Assembly (NCBI GenBank): GCA_017507885.1
Contig: JAFVZY010000098.1
Location: 1 to 55,168, forward strand
From: Candidatus Methanomethylophilaceae archaeon
GTDB lineage: Archaea; Thermoplasmatota; Thermoplasmata; Methanomassiliicoccales; Methanomethylophilaceae
DNA length: 55,168 nt
Reading direction: 5' to 3'
Below the pieces are notes generated by a model. That model worked only from the letters and a program-made list of their open reading frames with translations. It searched no databases and was not told the DNA's origin. This document shows, piece after piece, positions 1 through 7,231 of this stretch. A program made the translations under genes and the position numbers. Within the stretch, counting starts at the first letter, position 1; every line of letters starts with the position of its first letter.

Positions 1-995
1 CCTTGATCATGCTGCAGGGGTCGGCGTACTGGGCCCTTCCCTCGGTGACCATCCTGGGGGCGGATCCGTGGATTGCCTCGAACATGGCGTACCTCTTTCC
101 GAGGTTGGCGGATCCCGCGGTTCCCACTCCACCCTGGATCTGGGCGGCCTCGTCGGTGATGATATCGCCGTAGAGGTTGGGCAGGACGAAGACGCGGAAG
201 TCGCTCCTCCTTGCGGGGTCGATGAGCTTGGCGGTCATGATGTCTATGAACCAGTCGTCCCACCTGACGTCGGGGTAGTCCTTGGCGACCTCCTCGGCGA
301 GGGAGAGGAACTTTCCATCGGTGGTCTTGACGATGTTGGCCTTGGTGACCACGGAGACGTAGTTCAGGTTGTTCTTGCTGGCGTAGTCGAATCCGGCCCT
401 GAGGATCCTCTCGGTTCCCTGGGAGGTGGCCACGCAGAAGTCCATGGCGAGGTCGTCTGTGACGTTCATTCCGTCGGGTCCCATGACGTAGGATCCCTCG
501 GTGTTCTCCCTGAAGAAGGTCCAGTTGATCCCCAGCTCGGGGACGGAGACGGGCCTGACGTTGGCGAAGAGGTCGAGTTCCTTCCTCATCGCGACGTTGG
601 CGCTCTCGATGTTGGGCCAGGGGTCTCCCTTCTTGGGGGTGGTGGTGGGTCCCTTGAGGATGACGTGGCATTTCTTGAGCTCCTCGAGGGTGTCGTCGGG
701 GATGGCCTTCATGACCTCCACGCGTCTCTCGATGGTGAGTCCGTCGATCTGCCTGATCTCGACCTTTCCGGCCTCGATCTTGTCCTTCAGGAGGAACTCC
801 ATGACCTTCTGTGCGGATGCGCAGATGTAGGGTCCGATTCCGTCTCCGCCGCAGACTCCGATGATGAGCTTGTCGAGTTTGGAGTAGTCGGTCCAGTCGC
901 CCTCGTCCTTGAGGACGTCGACCCTCTCCAGCTGCTTTCTGAGCAGGGCACCGAATTTCTCCTGTGCCGCTTTGATTGCCTGTTCGTCGACCATT
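1..995 (-). CDS. Isocitrate/isopropylmalate dehydrogenase family protein (3' end outside window)
   Basis: Oxidative decarboxylation of a 2-hydroxy acid; isocitrate dehydrogenase is the likeliest activity. The reading frame runs from ATG at 995 off the left edge, so about 331 residues are visible. Seen: an N-terminal extension of about 40 residues, then the nucleotide-fold opening with GGDGIGP, the substrate-loop motif RENTEG (isocitrate-type rather than the isopropylmalate-type motif), KANIVK, the metal-site region LPNLYGDIITDEAA, and EAIHGSAPR before the edge. The gene is divergent from the parvulin gene with 92 bp between the start codons. An isopropylmalate or homoisocitrate dehydrogenase is possible, because substrate specificity cannot be settled from motifs alone. 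Confidence 0.88.
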
Positions 996-1087
996 TTAAT
1001 CCAACCGTCATCCCTATAATCCTATTAAATGGGTGGCATTAGTTCCAGGACCGACAGTATTATAACCTGTCCAGCATGCCCATCCGT

Positions 1088-1369
1088 ATGGTCAAATCCG
1101 TAAACGCATCGCACATTCTGGTTGGAAACGCAAGGGACGCCGAGGGCATAATGATCCGTCTCTCCAAGGGGGAGGAGTTCGAGGCCCTCGCCAAGAGGTT
1201 CTCCAAGTGCCCCTCCAAGAGCAAGGGCGGAAACCTCGGATGGTTCGGAAAGGGCGACATGGTCCCCGCGTTCGAGAAGGCATGCTTCGAGGGACAGGTC
1301 GGAGAGGTCGTCGGACCCGTCAAGACCGAGTTCGGCTACCACATCATCCTGATCAACGGTCAGAAGTGA
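1088..1369 (+). CDS. Parvulin-type peptidyl-prolyl cis-trans isomerase
   Basis: Single-domain rotamase that speeds cis-trans isomerisation of peptidyl-prolyl bonds, probably a cytosolic folding helper because there is no signal peptide. The 93 residues carry the PpiC/parvulin signature almost end to end: NASHILV at the start, then FEALAKRFSKCPS, KGGNLGWFGKGDMVPAFEKA, and FGYHIILI at the C-terminus. I chose ATG 1088 over the in-frame ATG 1076 because a TATA-like element (TATTATAAC, 1057-1065) lies about 26 nt upstream, which would make the mRNA leaderless, and because family members usually begin just before the ASHILV strand. Confidence 0.92.
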   Translation: MVKSVNASHILVGNARDAEGIMIRLSKGEEFEALAKRFSKCPSKSKGGNLGWFGKGDMVPAFEKACFEGQVGEVVGPVKTEFGYHIILINGQK

Positions 1370-1502
1370 ACGCATCTTCGTGAAAACGGGTCGGGTGGAA
1401 CGTCCATCCGTCCCATACTTCCATCATATCATTCTTCGAATCCATGGGAATCCACGCCTTCCGGATGGAAGGTCGTGTAAGTGGTTTCTGATCATCGGTT
1501 TC

Positions 1503-2030
1503 TCAGTATTCCTTTTTGAGCTGGAATGCCTCCACGACGTTCAGGATTCCCGATATCGCGACCATCACTCCGATGACGATCATGACGATCTCGGCTGTGT
1601 CGTTGAGGTTGAGGATCGCGTACACACCCATGATCAGCATGATGGCTCCGACCACGATGGAGATGATCTTGCCGGCGTTCGATGCACCGACGGTTCCTAT
1701 TCCGAGGATGGTGGTGAGTCCGATGATGATCAGCATCACGGCCAGAAGGATCATGAGGATGTCCTGGAAGAAGTTGGGTGCCAGGATCAGGGCCAATCCC
1801 AGGACCGCTTCGACGACGCCTATCACGATGCCCATCGTGGACTTGTATTTCATCGCGTCCACGAGTCCGATCAATCCGGATATGAGGATGAACGCTCCGG
1901 AGATCATGAGGATCCACTGGAGGGATTCCTCCTGATACACCACCATCAGAATGCCTATGATCAGAAGGAAGATCCCTATGATCAGCGTGTTCTTCCAAGG
2001 GTTGTATTTCTTTTCGATTATGACTTCCAA
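1503..2030 (-). CDS. DUF308/HdeD-like polytopic membrane protein
   Basis: A 175-residue hydrophobic protein with six predicted membrane segments in three hairpins (roughly residues 14-30, 36-55, 66-83, 87-104, 119-136, 143-162). It has the Gly/Ile-rich repeated pattern of the DUF308/HdeD family (for example GIFLLIIGILMVV and GVVEAVLGLALILAP). HdeD is linked to acid resistance in enterobacteria; the function in archaea is unknown. The start is a TTG at 2030, preceded by a Shine-Dalgarno-like GGTGAT about five bases upstream, with a TATA box (TATAAATATG) near 2064-2074. A short inverted repeat (CACCTG/CAGGTG) lies between the TATA box and the start and could be an operator. Confidence 0.8.
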   Translation of the reverse strand: MEVIIEKKYNPWKNTLIIGIFLLIIGILMVVYQEESLQWILMISGAFILISGLIGLVDAMKYKSTMGIVIGVVEAVLGLALILAPNFFQDILMILLAVMLIIIGLTTILGIGTVGASNAGKIISIVVGAIMLIMGVYAILNLNDTAEIVMIVIGVMVAISGILNVVEAFQLKKEY

Positions 2031-2365
2031 GAAATCACCTGTCCATGACCAGGTGTCTTTTCATATTTATACCCGAACACCAACGTAGTATAATCGCGGG
2101 TTATGTGTCGTTTTTGGATCGACATTTGAGTTGGATTAATCAATTTATATATTTTTAGAAAAGTTCATATAATAATATGCATAAAATTACAAGTATTCCA
2201 CAACTGGTGGTATTGTTTTCAACAGGGTTCCGATCTCACGGGGGATGCATGATGCGGAGTGGTGAAATCGGGGTCGACCGACTTGAAAAAGGGTATTCTC
2301 CGAGGGTTTCCCTGCTTCAATCACCAACATATAAATCCCATAGAGTAGATGTTAGAAACGGTTCC
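2031..2365. promoter_or_regulatory. AT-rich intergenic region with divergent promoters
   Basis: This 335-bp stretch holds no gene I can support. It contains a minus-strand TATA for the DUF308 gene near 2064-2074, a plus-strand TATA-like run (AATTTATATATTTTT) near 2142-2156, and a second plus-strand TATA (CATATAAATCCC) near 2328-2339, about 27-30 nt ahead of the corrinoid protein start. The upstream TATA would give a leader of about 185 nt. The reading frame is open upstream of the chosen start, but its composition does not resemble protein. Confidence 0.5.
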
Positions 2366-3025
2366 ATGAACAGAGAGGAGATACTGGTTGAACTCGCACG
2401 GTCGGTCGAGACGTGGAACGTCCCCAACGCCAAGAAATACGCTCAGATGGCAATGGACTAGGGTATGTCCCCCGCCGATGCCATCACGGATGGGTTGGCG
2501 CGCGGGATGGATGTCATCAGTACGAGGTTCGACGAGGGCACCGTGTTCCTGCCCCAGATCCTCGCGGCCTCCCTCGCCATGGAGTCGGCCATCGCGATCA
2601 TGGAGCCTTACATGACGTCGGACGACCGCGTGTCCCTGAAGGGTGTGGTCGTAATGGGATCCGTCAAGGGTGACATCCACGAGATCGGGAAGAACGTGTG
2701 CTGTGCCATGATGCGCGGTGCCGGGTACAAGGTCATCGATCTCGGTCCCGACGTCTCTTCCCACGACTTCGTGAATGCAGCGTTGGAGAACAATGCGGAC
2801 ATCGTCGGTTGCTCCGCACTCATGACCGTCAGTCTCATACAGCAGAAGGACGTAGTCCGCGTGTTCAAGGAGGAGGATGCGACGACCATGCTGATCTTCG
2901 GAGGCGCTCCCTGTTCCCAGGAATGGGTGGATGAGATCGGAGGGGACGGTTATTCCGCATCCGGTACGGAGATCGTGGAGTTGGTCCGCAGACTCATCCC
3001 GTCGAAGGTTCAGGATTCCCCGTGA
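2366..3025 (+). CDS. Methyltransferase corrinoid protein with in-frame amber (putative pyrrolysine) codon
   Basis: B12-binding methyl carrier of the MtmC/MtbC/MttC type, which accepts a methyl group from a substrate methyltransferase and passes it to a coenzyme M methyltransferase. From ATG 2366 the frame meets TAG at 2459-2461 (codon 32) and continues without a break to TGA at 3023-3025, giving 219 residues if TAG is read. Residues 1-90 match the helical cap domain and residues 91-219 the cobalamin domain, with the D-x-H-x-x-G motif at D103, H105 and G108 (KGDIHEIGKNVC) and SALMT further on. TAG sits at a helix turn where relatives have an ordinary residue followed by Gly. No methyltransferase gene is adjacent. 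Restart at ATG 2465 would remove part of the cap domain. Confidence 0.85.
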
Positions 3026-3290
3026 ACCTCACGACCGCAGGCACCTGGTGGCACAGGTCCTGCCCGAAGAACACCTGTCCATCGACCGGTTCGAGCAGTT
3101 CCCAATGATCGAAGAACGTGGCTTCGATCCCCTCTTCTTCCGCCACGGAGGCCACCAGTTCCACCAGTTCGCTGCGTGGCATCCTCCTGGGTCCGGCGAT
3201 CATGTTCGATCCCTCATCCCTGAGGAAACGTCTGATTCTGGGTACGAGCGTCTTCGGGTCTCCATGTTCCACGGGGCATCCGATGTTCAT
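2994..3290 (-). CDS. Small hypothetical protein
   Basis: A 98-residue reading frame that I do not recognise. Its composition is protein-like (acidic, with a plausible helix around residues 40-55, SELVELVASVAEEEG), whereas the competing frames look like noise. It converges on and overlaps the last 32 bp of the corrinoid protein gene. A TATA-like sequence on the minus strand near 3330-3340 lies 40-50 nt before the ATG. It has no membrane segment, signal peptide or obvious metal motif. It could be spurious. Confidence 0.45.
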   Translation of the reverse strand: MNIGCPVEHGDPKTLVPRIRRFLRDEGSNMIAGPRRMPRSELVELVASVAEEEGIEATFFDHWELLEPVDGQVFFGQDLCHQVPAVVRFTGNPEPSTG

Positions 3291-3409
3291 GCATGTCGGA
3301 TGGGCGATGGGACGGATATCCGTTTCGGTCGGGTATAATTCCTATGGTGCTATCGACAAATAGATACCCTAGTACAGACATGTCCCTGATCGAGGAGGAT
3401 TAGATTTCA

Positions 3410-4396
3410 ATGGATCCCATGGACGAGGTCGCGGAATTCGATGCCAACATGATCTCCCAGGAGGCCCTGCGTTTCATGCATGACGCATGGCGCAGGAACG
3501 GAAGGGCGGGTGACGCCGACAGGATGCTCAACGAGCTGGGACTGGTCCGTGATGACGGATACACCCTCGCAGGGGCCCTACTGCTGTCACGCAGGCCGGA
3601 CCTGATCTCGCAGGGTGCATACGTGAAGATGGGCGTATTCGATTCCGAAGGGAACCTCGTCTCCCAGGATTCCGTGGCGGTGCCGTTGGTGATGCTTCCG
3701 TCCAGGGCGATAAGCAAGCTCTACGAGAAGCACATGGAGGGTCGTTTCGTCTATGGGGACGGGTTCATGGGGACCAGATACGATTTCCCTCCGGAGGTCG
3801 TCTCCGAAGCCGTGTTGAACGCGGTCATGCACAGGGACTATTCGTCGGGATACCCCGTCGAAGTCCGTGTCCATCCCGACAGGGTGGTCGTACTCAACGA
3901 CGGCACGCTTCCGGAAGGGTGGGACACCGGTTCCCTCATGGATCCCGAACACAGGTCCAAATCCCCCAACATCAGGTTGATGGAGGTCTTCAAAGCCCTC
4001 GGTATCGCCGAGGGATGGGGCCGCGGTGTCAACGCGATGGTGGACGGGTGCGTCGATGCAGGCGTCCTGGGGCCGTTCTTCAGGGTCTCCGACGGGGTGT
4101 CCGTGGAGTTCCGTCTTCCGGTGAAGGCGTATGAATCCGAGTTCGGGGACGATTTGGAACAACCCGACATCCACACGGAGAACCGTGCCCTGGAGGAGAC
4201 CCTCCTGGATTACATAGAGGCCGGCGAGCTCCGTACCGGTCCGGAACTGTCCGCCGCATTGGGTATCAACCGTCGCAGGTTCACCCGCATGATCAACCGT
4301 CTGACGTCCGGAGGGGTCATCGTGCGCGAGGGTAACCGTCGCAAGGGCAGATGGATCGTGGTGAACCGCGACTGTCTGGACGACCGTTCGTCGTAA
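3410..4396 (+). CDS. ATP-binding transcriptional regulator with RecG-C-like HATPase_c_4 domain and C-terminal helix-turn-helix
   Basis: 328 residues. The N-terminal third is a reduced AlbA_2/Schlafen-like region (SRPDLISQGAYVKMGVF). The centre (about 125-240) is a GHKL-like HATPase_c_4 domain with PPEVVSEAVLNAVMHRDY (N-box-like), RVVVLNDGTLPEG and EGWGRGVNAMVDGC. The end (about 260-325) is a winged helix: GPELSAALGINRRRFTRMINRL followed by a basic wing. Proteins of this architecture are annotated as ATP-dependent transcriptional regulators; the ligand and targets are unknown. A purine-rich GAGGAGG lies 12-17 nt before the ATG. The N-terminal AlbA_2 core appears shorter than usual, so this may be a pared-down member. 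Confidence 0.78.
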   Translation: MDPMDEVAEFDANMISQEALRFMHDAWRRNGRAGDADRMLNELGLVRDDGYTLAGALLLSRRPDLISQGAYVKMGVFDSEGNLVSQDSVAVPLVMLPSRAISKLYEKHMEGRFVYGDGFMGTRYDFPPEVVSEAVLNAVMHRDYSSGYPVEVRVHPDRVVVLNDGTLPEGWDTGSLMDPEHRSKSPNIRLMEVFKALGIAEGWGRGVNAMVDGCVDAGVLGPFFRVSDGVSVEFRLPVKAYESEFGDDLEQPDIHTENRALEETLLDYIEAGELRTGPELSAALGINRRRFTRMINRLTSGGVIVREGNRRKGRWIVVNRDCLDDRSS

Positions 4397-4433
4397 CGGC
4401 AAGTATATCCGCCCTCACGTCATTCCCGTCCAC

Positions 4434-4832
4434 ATGGTTAACGTATGTCCGGCAGAATCGGATCCCAGGGAGACCGTAGAGGCCTTCGTGGCGAATCGCA
4501 ACGAGAAGACCATGGCGGGACTCCGTGCAGAAGGCGCATTCTCACTCATGGATATCATCGAGGCCGAAATCAGGAGACAGCGCCCCGGTACGAGGATCAT
4601 CCGTCTGGACAGGGACGTCCTCTGTGACAACGGAATCGATTTCGAGAGGGACCTTCAGAGGTATCTGGACTCCCAGGTGGCCGCCGACGGTCCCAAGGCG
4701 ATCCTCGTCAGGGAGGACCTCCCCGTCATCGGATGGGAGATGTGCCTCGGAAGGTACAGGAGCAGAGGGGACATCGAGATCATATTCGCGTCCACCGCCT
4801 GCAAACAGGTCCCTCTTGCCACCAGGCTCTGA
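4434..4832 (+). CDS. Truncated, degenerate AAA_14-like protein (possible gene relic)
   Basis: 132 residues without a P-loop. The second half aligns by eye with the Walker-B part of AAA_14/DUF4143 ATPases: a Leu-rich helix, then KAILVREDLPVIGWEMCLGR where intact members have a hydrophobic strand ending in Asp-Glu followed by a Trp/Phe-Glu helix, then IEIIFASTACKQVPLATRL where they have a strand, a sensor-like Gly-Ser and a Leu-rich segment. The Walker-B Asp-Glu is replaced by Arg-Glu-Asp, and the whole DUF4143 part is missing. A TATA-like AAGTATATCC at 4402-4411 lies about 26 nt before the ATG, so it may be expressed leaderlessly. An intact AAA_14 gene lies at 15.9-17.2 kb. Confidence 0.5.
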   Translation: MVNVCPAESDPRETVEAFVANRNEKTMAGLRAEGAFSLMDIIEAEIRRQRPGTRIIRLDRDVLCDNGIDFERDLQRYLDSQVAADGPKAILVREDLPVIGWEMCLGRYRSRGDIEIIFASTACKQVPLATRL

Positions 4833-4882
4833 GGGTGAAAACAAAACGGGGTTTCCCGGACCTTCCGTCCGGGGCCCCCTGC

Positions 4883-5509
4883 TCATATTCTTTCAAGTAT
4901 CTTCGGAAGGGGCTGGTCGTCCAGGACGAGGTCGGGTTCGATTCCGATGTGCCCCATGTAGGCCCTTGCGGTGGGTCCGACCGTCACGACCTTCACGTGC
5001 TCTTCGAGGTAGTATCTGGAATCGTCGATCCCGTACTTGTCGTCCAGGGATTTGACCAACAGGTCTGCGGATTCGGCGTTGTTGAGCACCAGGGTGTCCA
5101 ATTCCCCGCGTTTCAATGCGATCATGATGTGGAGCAGGGCGCTTCCCTTGAGGACCTCCGGGCATTCGCACACCACGATGTCATCCGCGCCGTCCATCAC
5201 CGGGTCCTCCTTCGCCCTGACGCATGCGATTCTTCCGGTGCATGCGTCCGAGACGTCCATACCCAGACCGCGCATGACGCCCATGACGTCCTGATTCTCG
5301 GACCATACCTTTCCCTTCAATTCGCCATGACAGGCTTCGAGTGCGGCGAGGGACCTCACCGCGACGGTGTCGCAATCGGGCAGGACGTGTTCGACGGGTG
5401 TTATCTCGGAGCATTGCATGCCGAAGGGTTGGAATCCCGCCTCGGTGGCCTCCGCCGCGCGGTCCTTGATCATCTTGGCGGGATAGAGTATCCCTATCGT
5501 TCTAGTCAT
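4883..5509 (-). CDS. hemD: Uroporphyrinogen-III synthase
   Basis: Cyclises hydroxymethylbilane to uroporphyrinogen III, the precursor of sirohydrochlorin, F430 and cobalamin, all of which a methyl-reducing methanogen needs. The 208 residues have the two-lobed HemD pattern: an N-terminal strand with conserved Pro/Gly loops, then a second domain ending in VVTVGPTARAYMGHIG, matching the family's C-terminal Gly-Pro-Thr-Ala helix. Start ATG 5509 is chosen because homology begins there; the frame is open further upstream but overlaps the HemC-like gene. It lies 23 bp after that gene's stop and is the last gene of a minus-strand operon starting at 7054. Confidence 0.85.
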   Translation of the reverse strand: MTRTIGILYPAKMIKDRAAEATEAGFQPFGMQCSEITPVEHVLPDCDTVAVRSLAALEACHGELKGKVWSENQDVMGVMRGLGMDVSDACTGRIACVRAKEDPVMDGADDIVVCECPEVLKGSALLHIMIALKRGELDTLVLNNAESADLLVKSLDDKYGIDDSRYYLEEHVKVVTVGPTARAYMGHIGIEPDLVLDDQPLPKILERI

Positions 5510-5532
5510 GGTCCGGAGCAAAGATTGGTTGC

Positions 5533-6276
5533 TTAATACATTGCCGATTCGCAGAACAGGGCTTCGGAACGTTTTCCGTTCAGGTATTCCGCCATCCCCA
5601 GGAGATCGTCCATGACATAGTCCACGAATATGCAGCAGTCTATCCTCCTTTCCGTTCCGTCTGGTAGAAGGTTGAAGCATCTGACCCTGAGTTGCATCCC
5701 CTCCAATTCCGCCAGCACTCCCAGAGGGGAAAGGGGCCCCAGTCCCGACAGGTGCTGGATCCCGCGTTCGACGGTGATGGTGATGCGCGTGGGCCTGTGG
5801 TCCAGTCTCCTGAGGATCGATCTTGTGGACTCGTCGTCCTTCCTGCACAGTATCACCGCGGTGCCCTGTCCGGGTGCCGGGACCAGGATGTCCGGATCAA
5901 CAGGATGCAATCCCCCCTCCGGATGGAGTGCCTCCGCCCAGGCGCGGGTGCATATCCTCACCCCCTCCTCCGACAACGGTATCCCCGCGGAATCCATCTG
6001 GGCCGAGATCCTGTCGCAGTCGGTACACACGGAATCGGCCTCCTCCACCGGTGCGGGGTGGGAGACCTCTCCCGGAACCGTCCTTTCCAGGAACGTCACG
6101 ATCTCCAGATCTCCCAGATTCTGTGGGACATCCGGCAGTTCCATCAGACACGCGTCCGCCACACCCGTCTCCACATCGTGGATGGGGCTTTCCGATTCCA
6201 TGAATTCCGCGTCGTCGAGACGGACCAGGGTCTGAAGGAGTTCCGGGATTCTCCCTGTATTACGCGTTATTATCAA
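5533..6276 (-). CDS. Reduced hydroxymethylbilane synthase-like protein lacking the cofactor cysteine
   Basis: 247 residues against roughly 290-310 for HemC. Seen: an N-terminal ITRNTGR in the place of the family's Thr-Arg motif; ADACLMELPDVP (residues 40-51) matching the ADIAVHSMKDVP block with the catalytic Asp kept at about 49; PAPGQG (133-138); and ERGIQHLSGLGPLSPLG, where the dipyrromethane-binding cysteine of the usual Gly-Gly-Cys motif is replaced by Pro181. The central Ser-Ser-Leu-Arg-Arg and Gly-Asn-x-x-x-Arg region is missing. It starts with TTG, with GAGGT upstream inside the preceding gene's tail. Its position before hemD suggests a tetrapyrrole role, but normal HMBS chemistry looks impossible from this sequence. 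It could be a regulator, a scaffold or a decayed gene. Confidence 0.7.
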   Translation of the reverse strand: MIITRNTGRIPELLQTLVRLDDAEFMESESPIHDVETGVADACLMELPDVPQNLGDLEIVTFLERTVPGEVSHPAPVEEADSVCTDCDRISAQMDSAGIPLSEEGVRICTRAWAEALHPEGGLHPVDPDILVPAPGQGTAVILCRKDDESTRSILRRLDHRPTRITITVERGIQHLSGLGPLSPLGVLAELEGMQLRVRCFNLLPDGTERRIDCCIFVDYVMDDLLGMAEYLNGKRSEALFCESAMY

Positions 6277-6277
6277 T

Positions 6278-7054
6278 TCAATACCTCAGCGGGATGCCCA
6301 GGACCTTGTTCTTGTAATCCTTGTGGAAGTATCTTCTCCTGCCCTGTGTGGAATCCCCGTATTCTATGGCCTGTTTGGGACACAGGTTGAGACAGGACAT
6401 GCACATGTCGCACTTCTCCTCGTCCCATACGGGTTTCCTGTGGTAGATTTTGATGACCCTGGTGTTGCAGACCTCTTCGCATACCCTGCATTCGATGCAC
6501 CTGTCGTTCACATGGAAGTGTTCGGTCACGCGGAAGTCCTCGTATCCCGCATACATGCCGTCGCCGTCGTCCCCTTCGTAACGGATCGTGCGCATGTCGC
6601 CGACATCACCGTTTCTGATTCTTTCGATGATCGAATCCGTCTCCGCATCCGCCTGTGCGAGGATTTCCGATGCCTCCTCGGGTGTGGGGGGTTCGCTGTA
6701 GGACACGGCGTTGTTGGGCATCCTGACGCCGAAACATCCGTCCACGGTCAGTCTTCCGTTCAGCTGTTCCGACAACTGGTGTGCCTCGACCCCGGATGAT
6801 CCTGCGAACGTGGATACGCAATACACCTTTCCCGGGTTCCTGACATCGAGTTTCGATGCGAACTCCATGACTGTGTGCGGGAGTCCCATGCAGTACACGG
6901 GGACGACGAATATCACATCCCCGCCTTCGGCATCGTAGGTATGGCGGTTGTAACGGTGGGCCACGGCCATGTCTATGATCTTGTGGTCCAGTGCATCCGC
7001 GATGCGACGGGCCACGTGGTAGGAGTTGCCTGTTCCGGAGTAGATGAACATCAT
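6278..7054 (-). CDS. EFR1-type flavodoxin/ferredoxin fusion protein
   Basis: Electron-transfer protein with a flavodoxin domain and two [4Fe-4S] clusters, 258 residues, cytosolic. The N-terminus MMFIYSGTGNSYHVAR is the FMN phosphate loop, and VVPVYCMGLPHTV and the CVSTFAGSSG region follow the flavodoxin_5/EFR1 pattern. The C-terminal third has two classic clusters, CIECRVCEEVCN and CDMCMSCLNLCP. It is the first gene of a tight operon: one base separates its stop codon from the HemC-like TTG start, with HemD behind. The context suggests low-potential electron delivery to a tetrapyrrole-modifying step, which is inference only; EFR1 proteins occur in many settings. Confidence 0.88.
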   Translation of the reverse strand: MMFIYSGTGNSYHVARRIADALDHKIIDMAVAHRYNRHTYDAEGGDVIFVVPVYCMGLPHTVMEFASKLDVRNPGKVYCVSTFAGSSGVEAHQLSEQLNGRLTVDGCFGVRMPNNAVSYSEPPTPEEASEILAQADAETDSIIERIRNGDVGDMRTIRYEGDDGDGMYAGYEDFRVTEHFHVNDRCIECRVCEEVCNTRVIKIYHRKPVWDEEKCDMCMSCLNLCPKQAIEYGDSTQGRRRYFHKDYKNKVLGIPLRY

Positions 7055-7106
7055 GTCCGGTGGAATCCGTTGTCGGGTGTTAATGGTTGTGTAGAAAAGG
7101 TAAGTG

Positions 7107-7133
7107 GGGTCCCGGCCCTTTATTCCGGGACCC
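7107..7133 (-). terminator. Hairpin downstream of the large surface-protein gene
   Basis: A perfect 9-bp inverted repeat, GGGTCCCGG (7107-7115) and CCGGGACCC (7125-7133), with a 9-nt loop. It lies about 100 nt beyond the stop of the 1480-aa gene and before the flavodoxin operon promoter. On the minus strand it is followed by a pyrimidine-containing stretch rather than a clean T-run, so terminator or 3'-UTR stabiliser are both possible. Confidence 0.5.
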
Positions 7134-7231
7134 TGTTTCTTTGGGTGCTCGAGGGTTCACGTTCACTCAACGTGGGAGCAGATGTTCTTCCTTTTGTCGG
7201 TGTTCAACCCTTAAACTTCCTTTGGCGTTTA

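Noticed and set aside
68-1042. A 324-codon plus-strand frame over the first gene.
   Set aside because: The minus strand encodes clear isocitrate dehydrogenase motifs. The plus frame is a Gly/Asp/Val-rich shadow.
2177-2365. A 63-residue N-terminal extension of the corrinoid protein from ATG 2177.
   Set aside because: The sequence does not resemble the family, and a TATA box close to ATG 2366 supports the shorter start.
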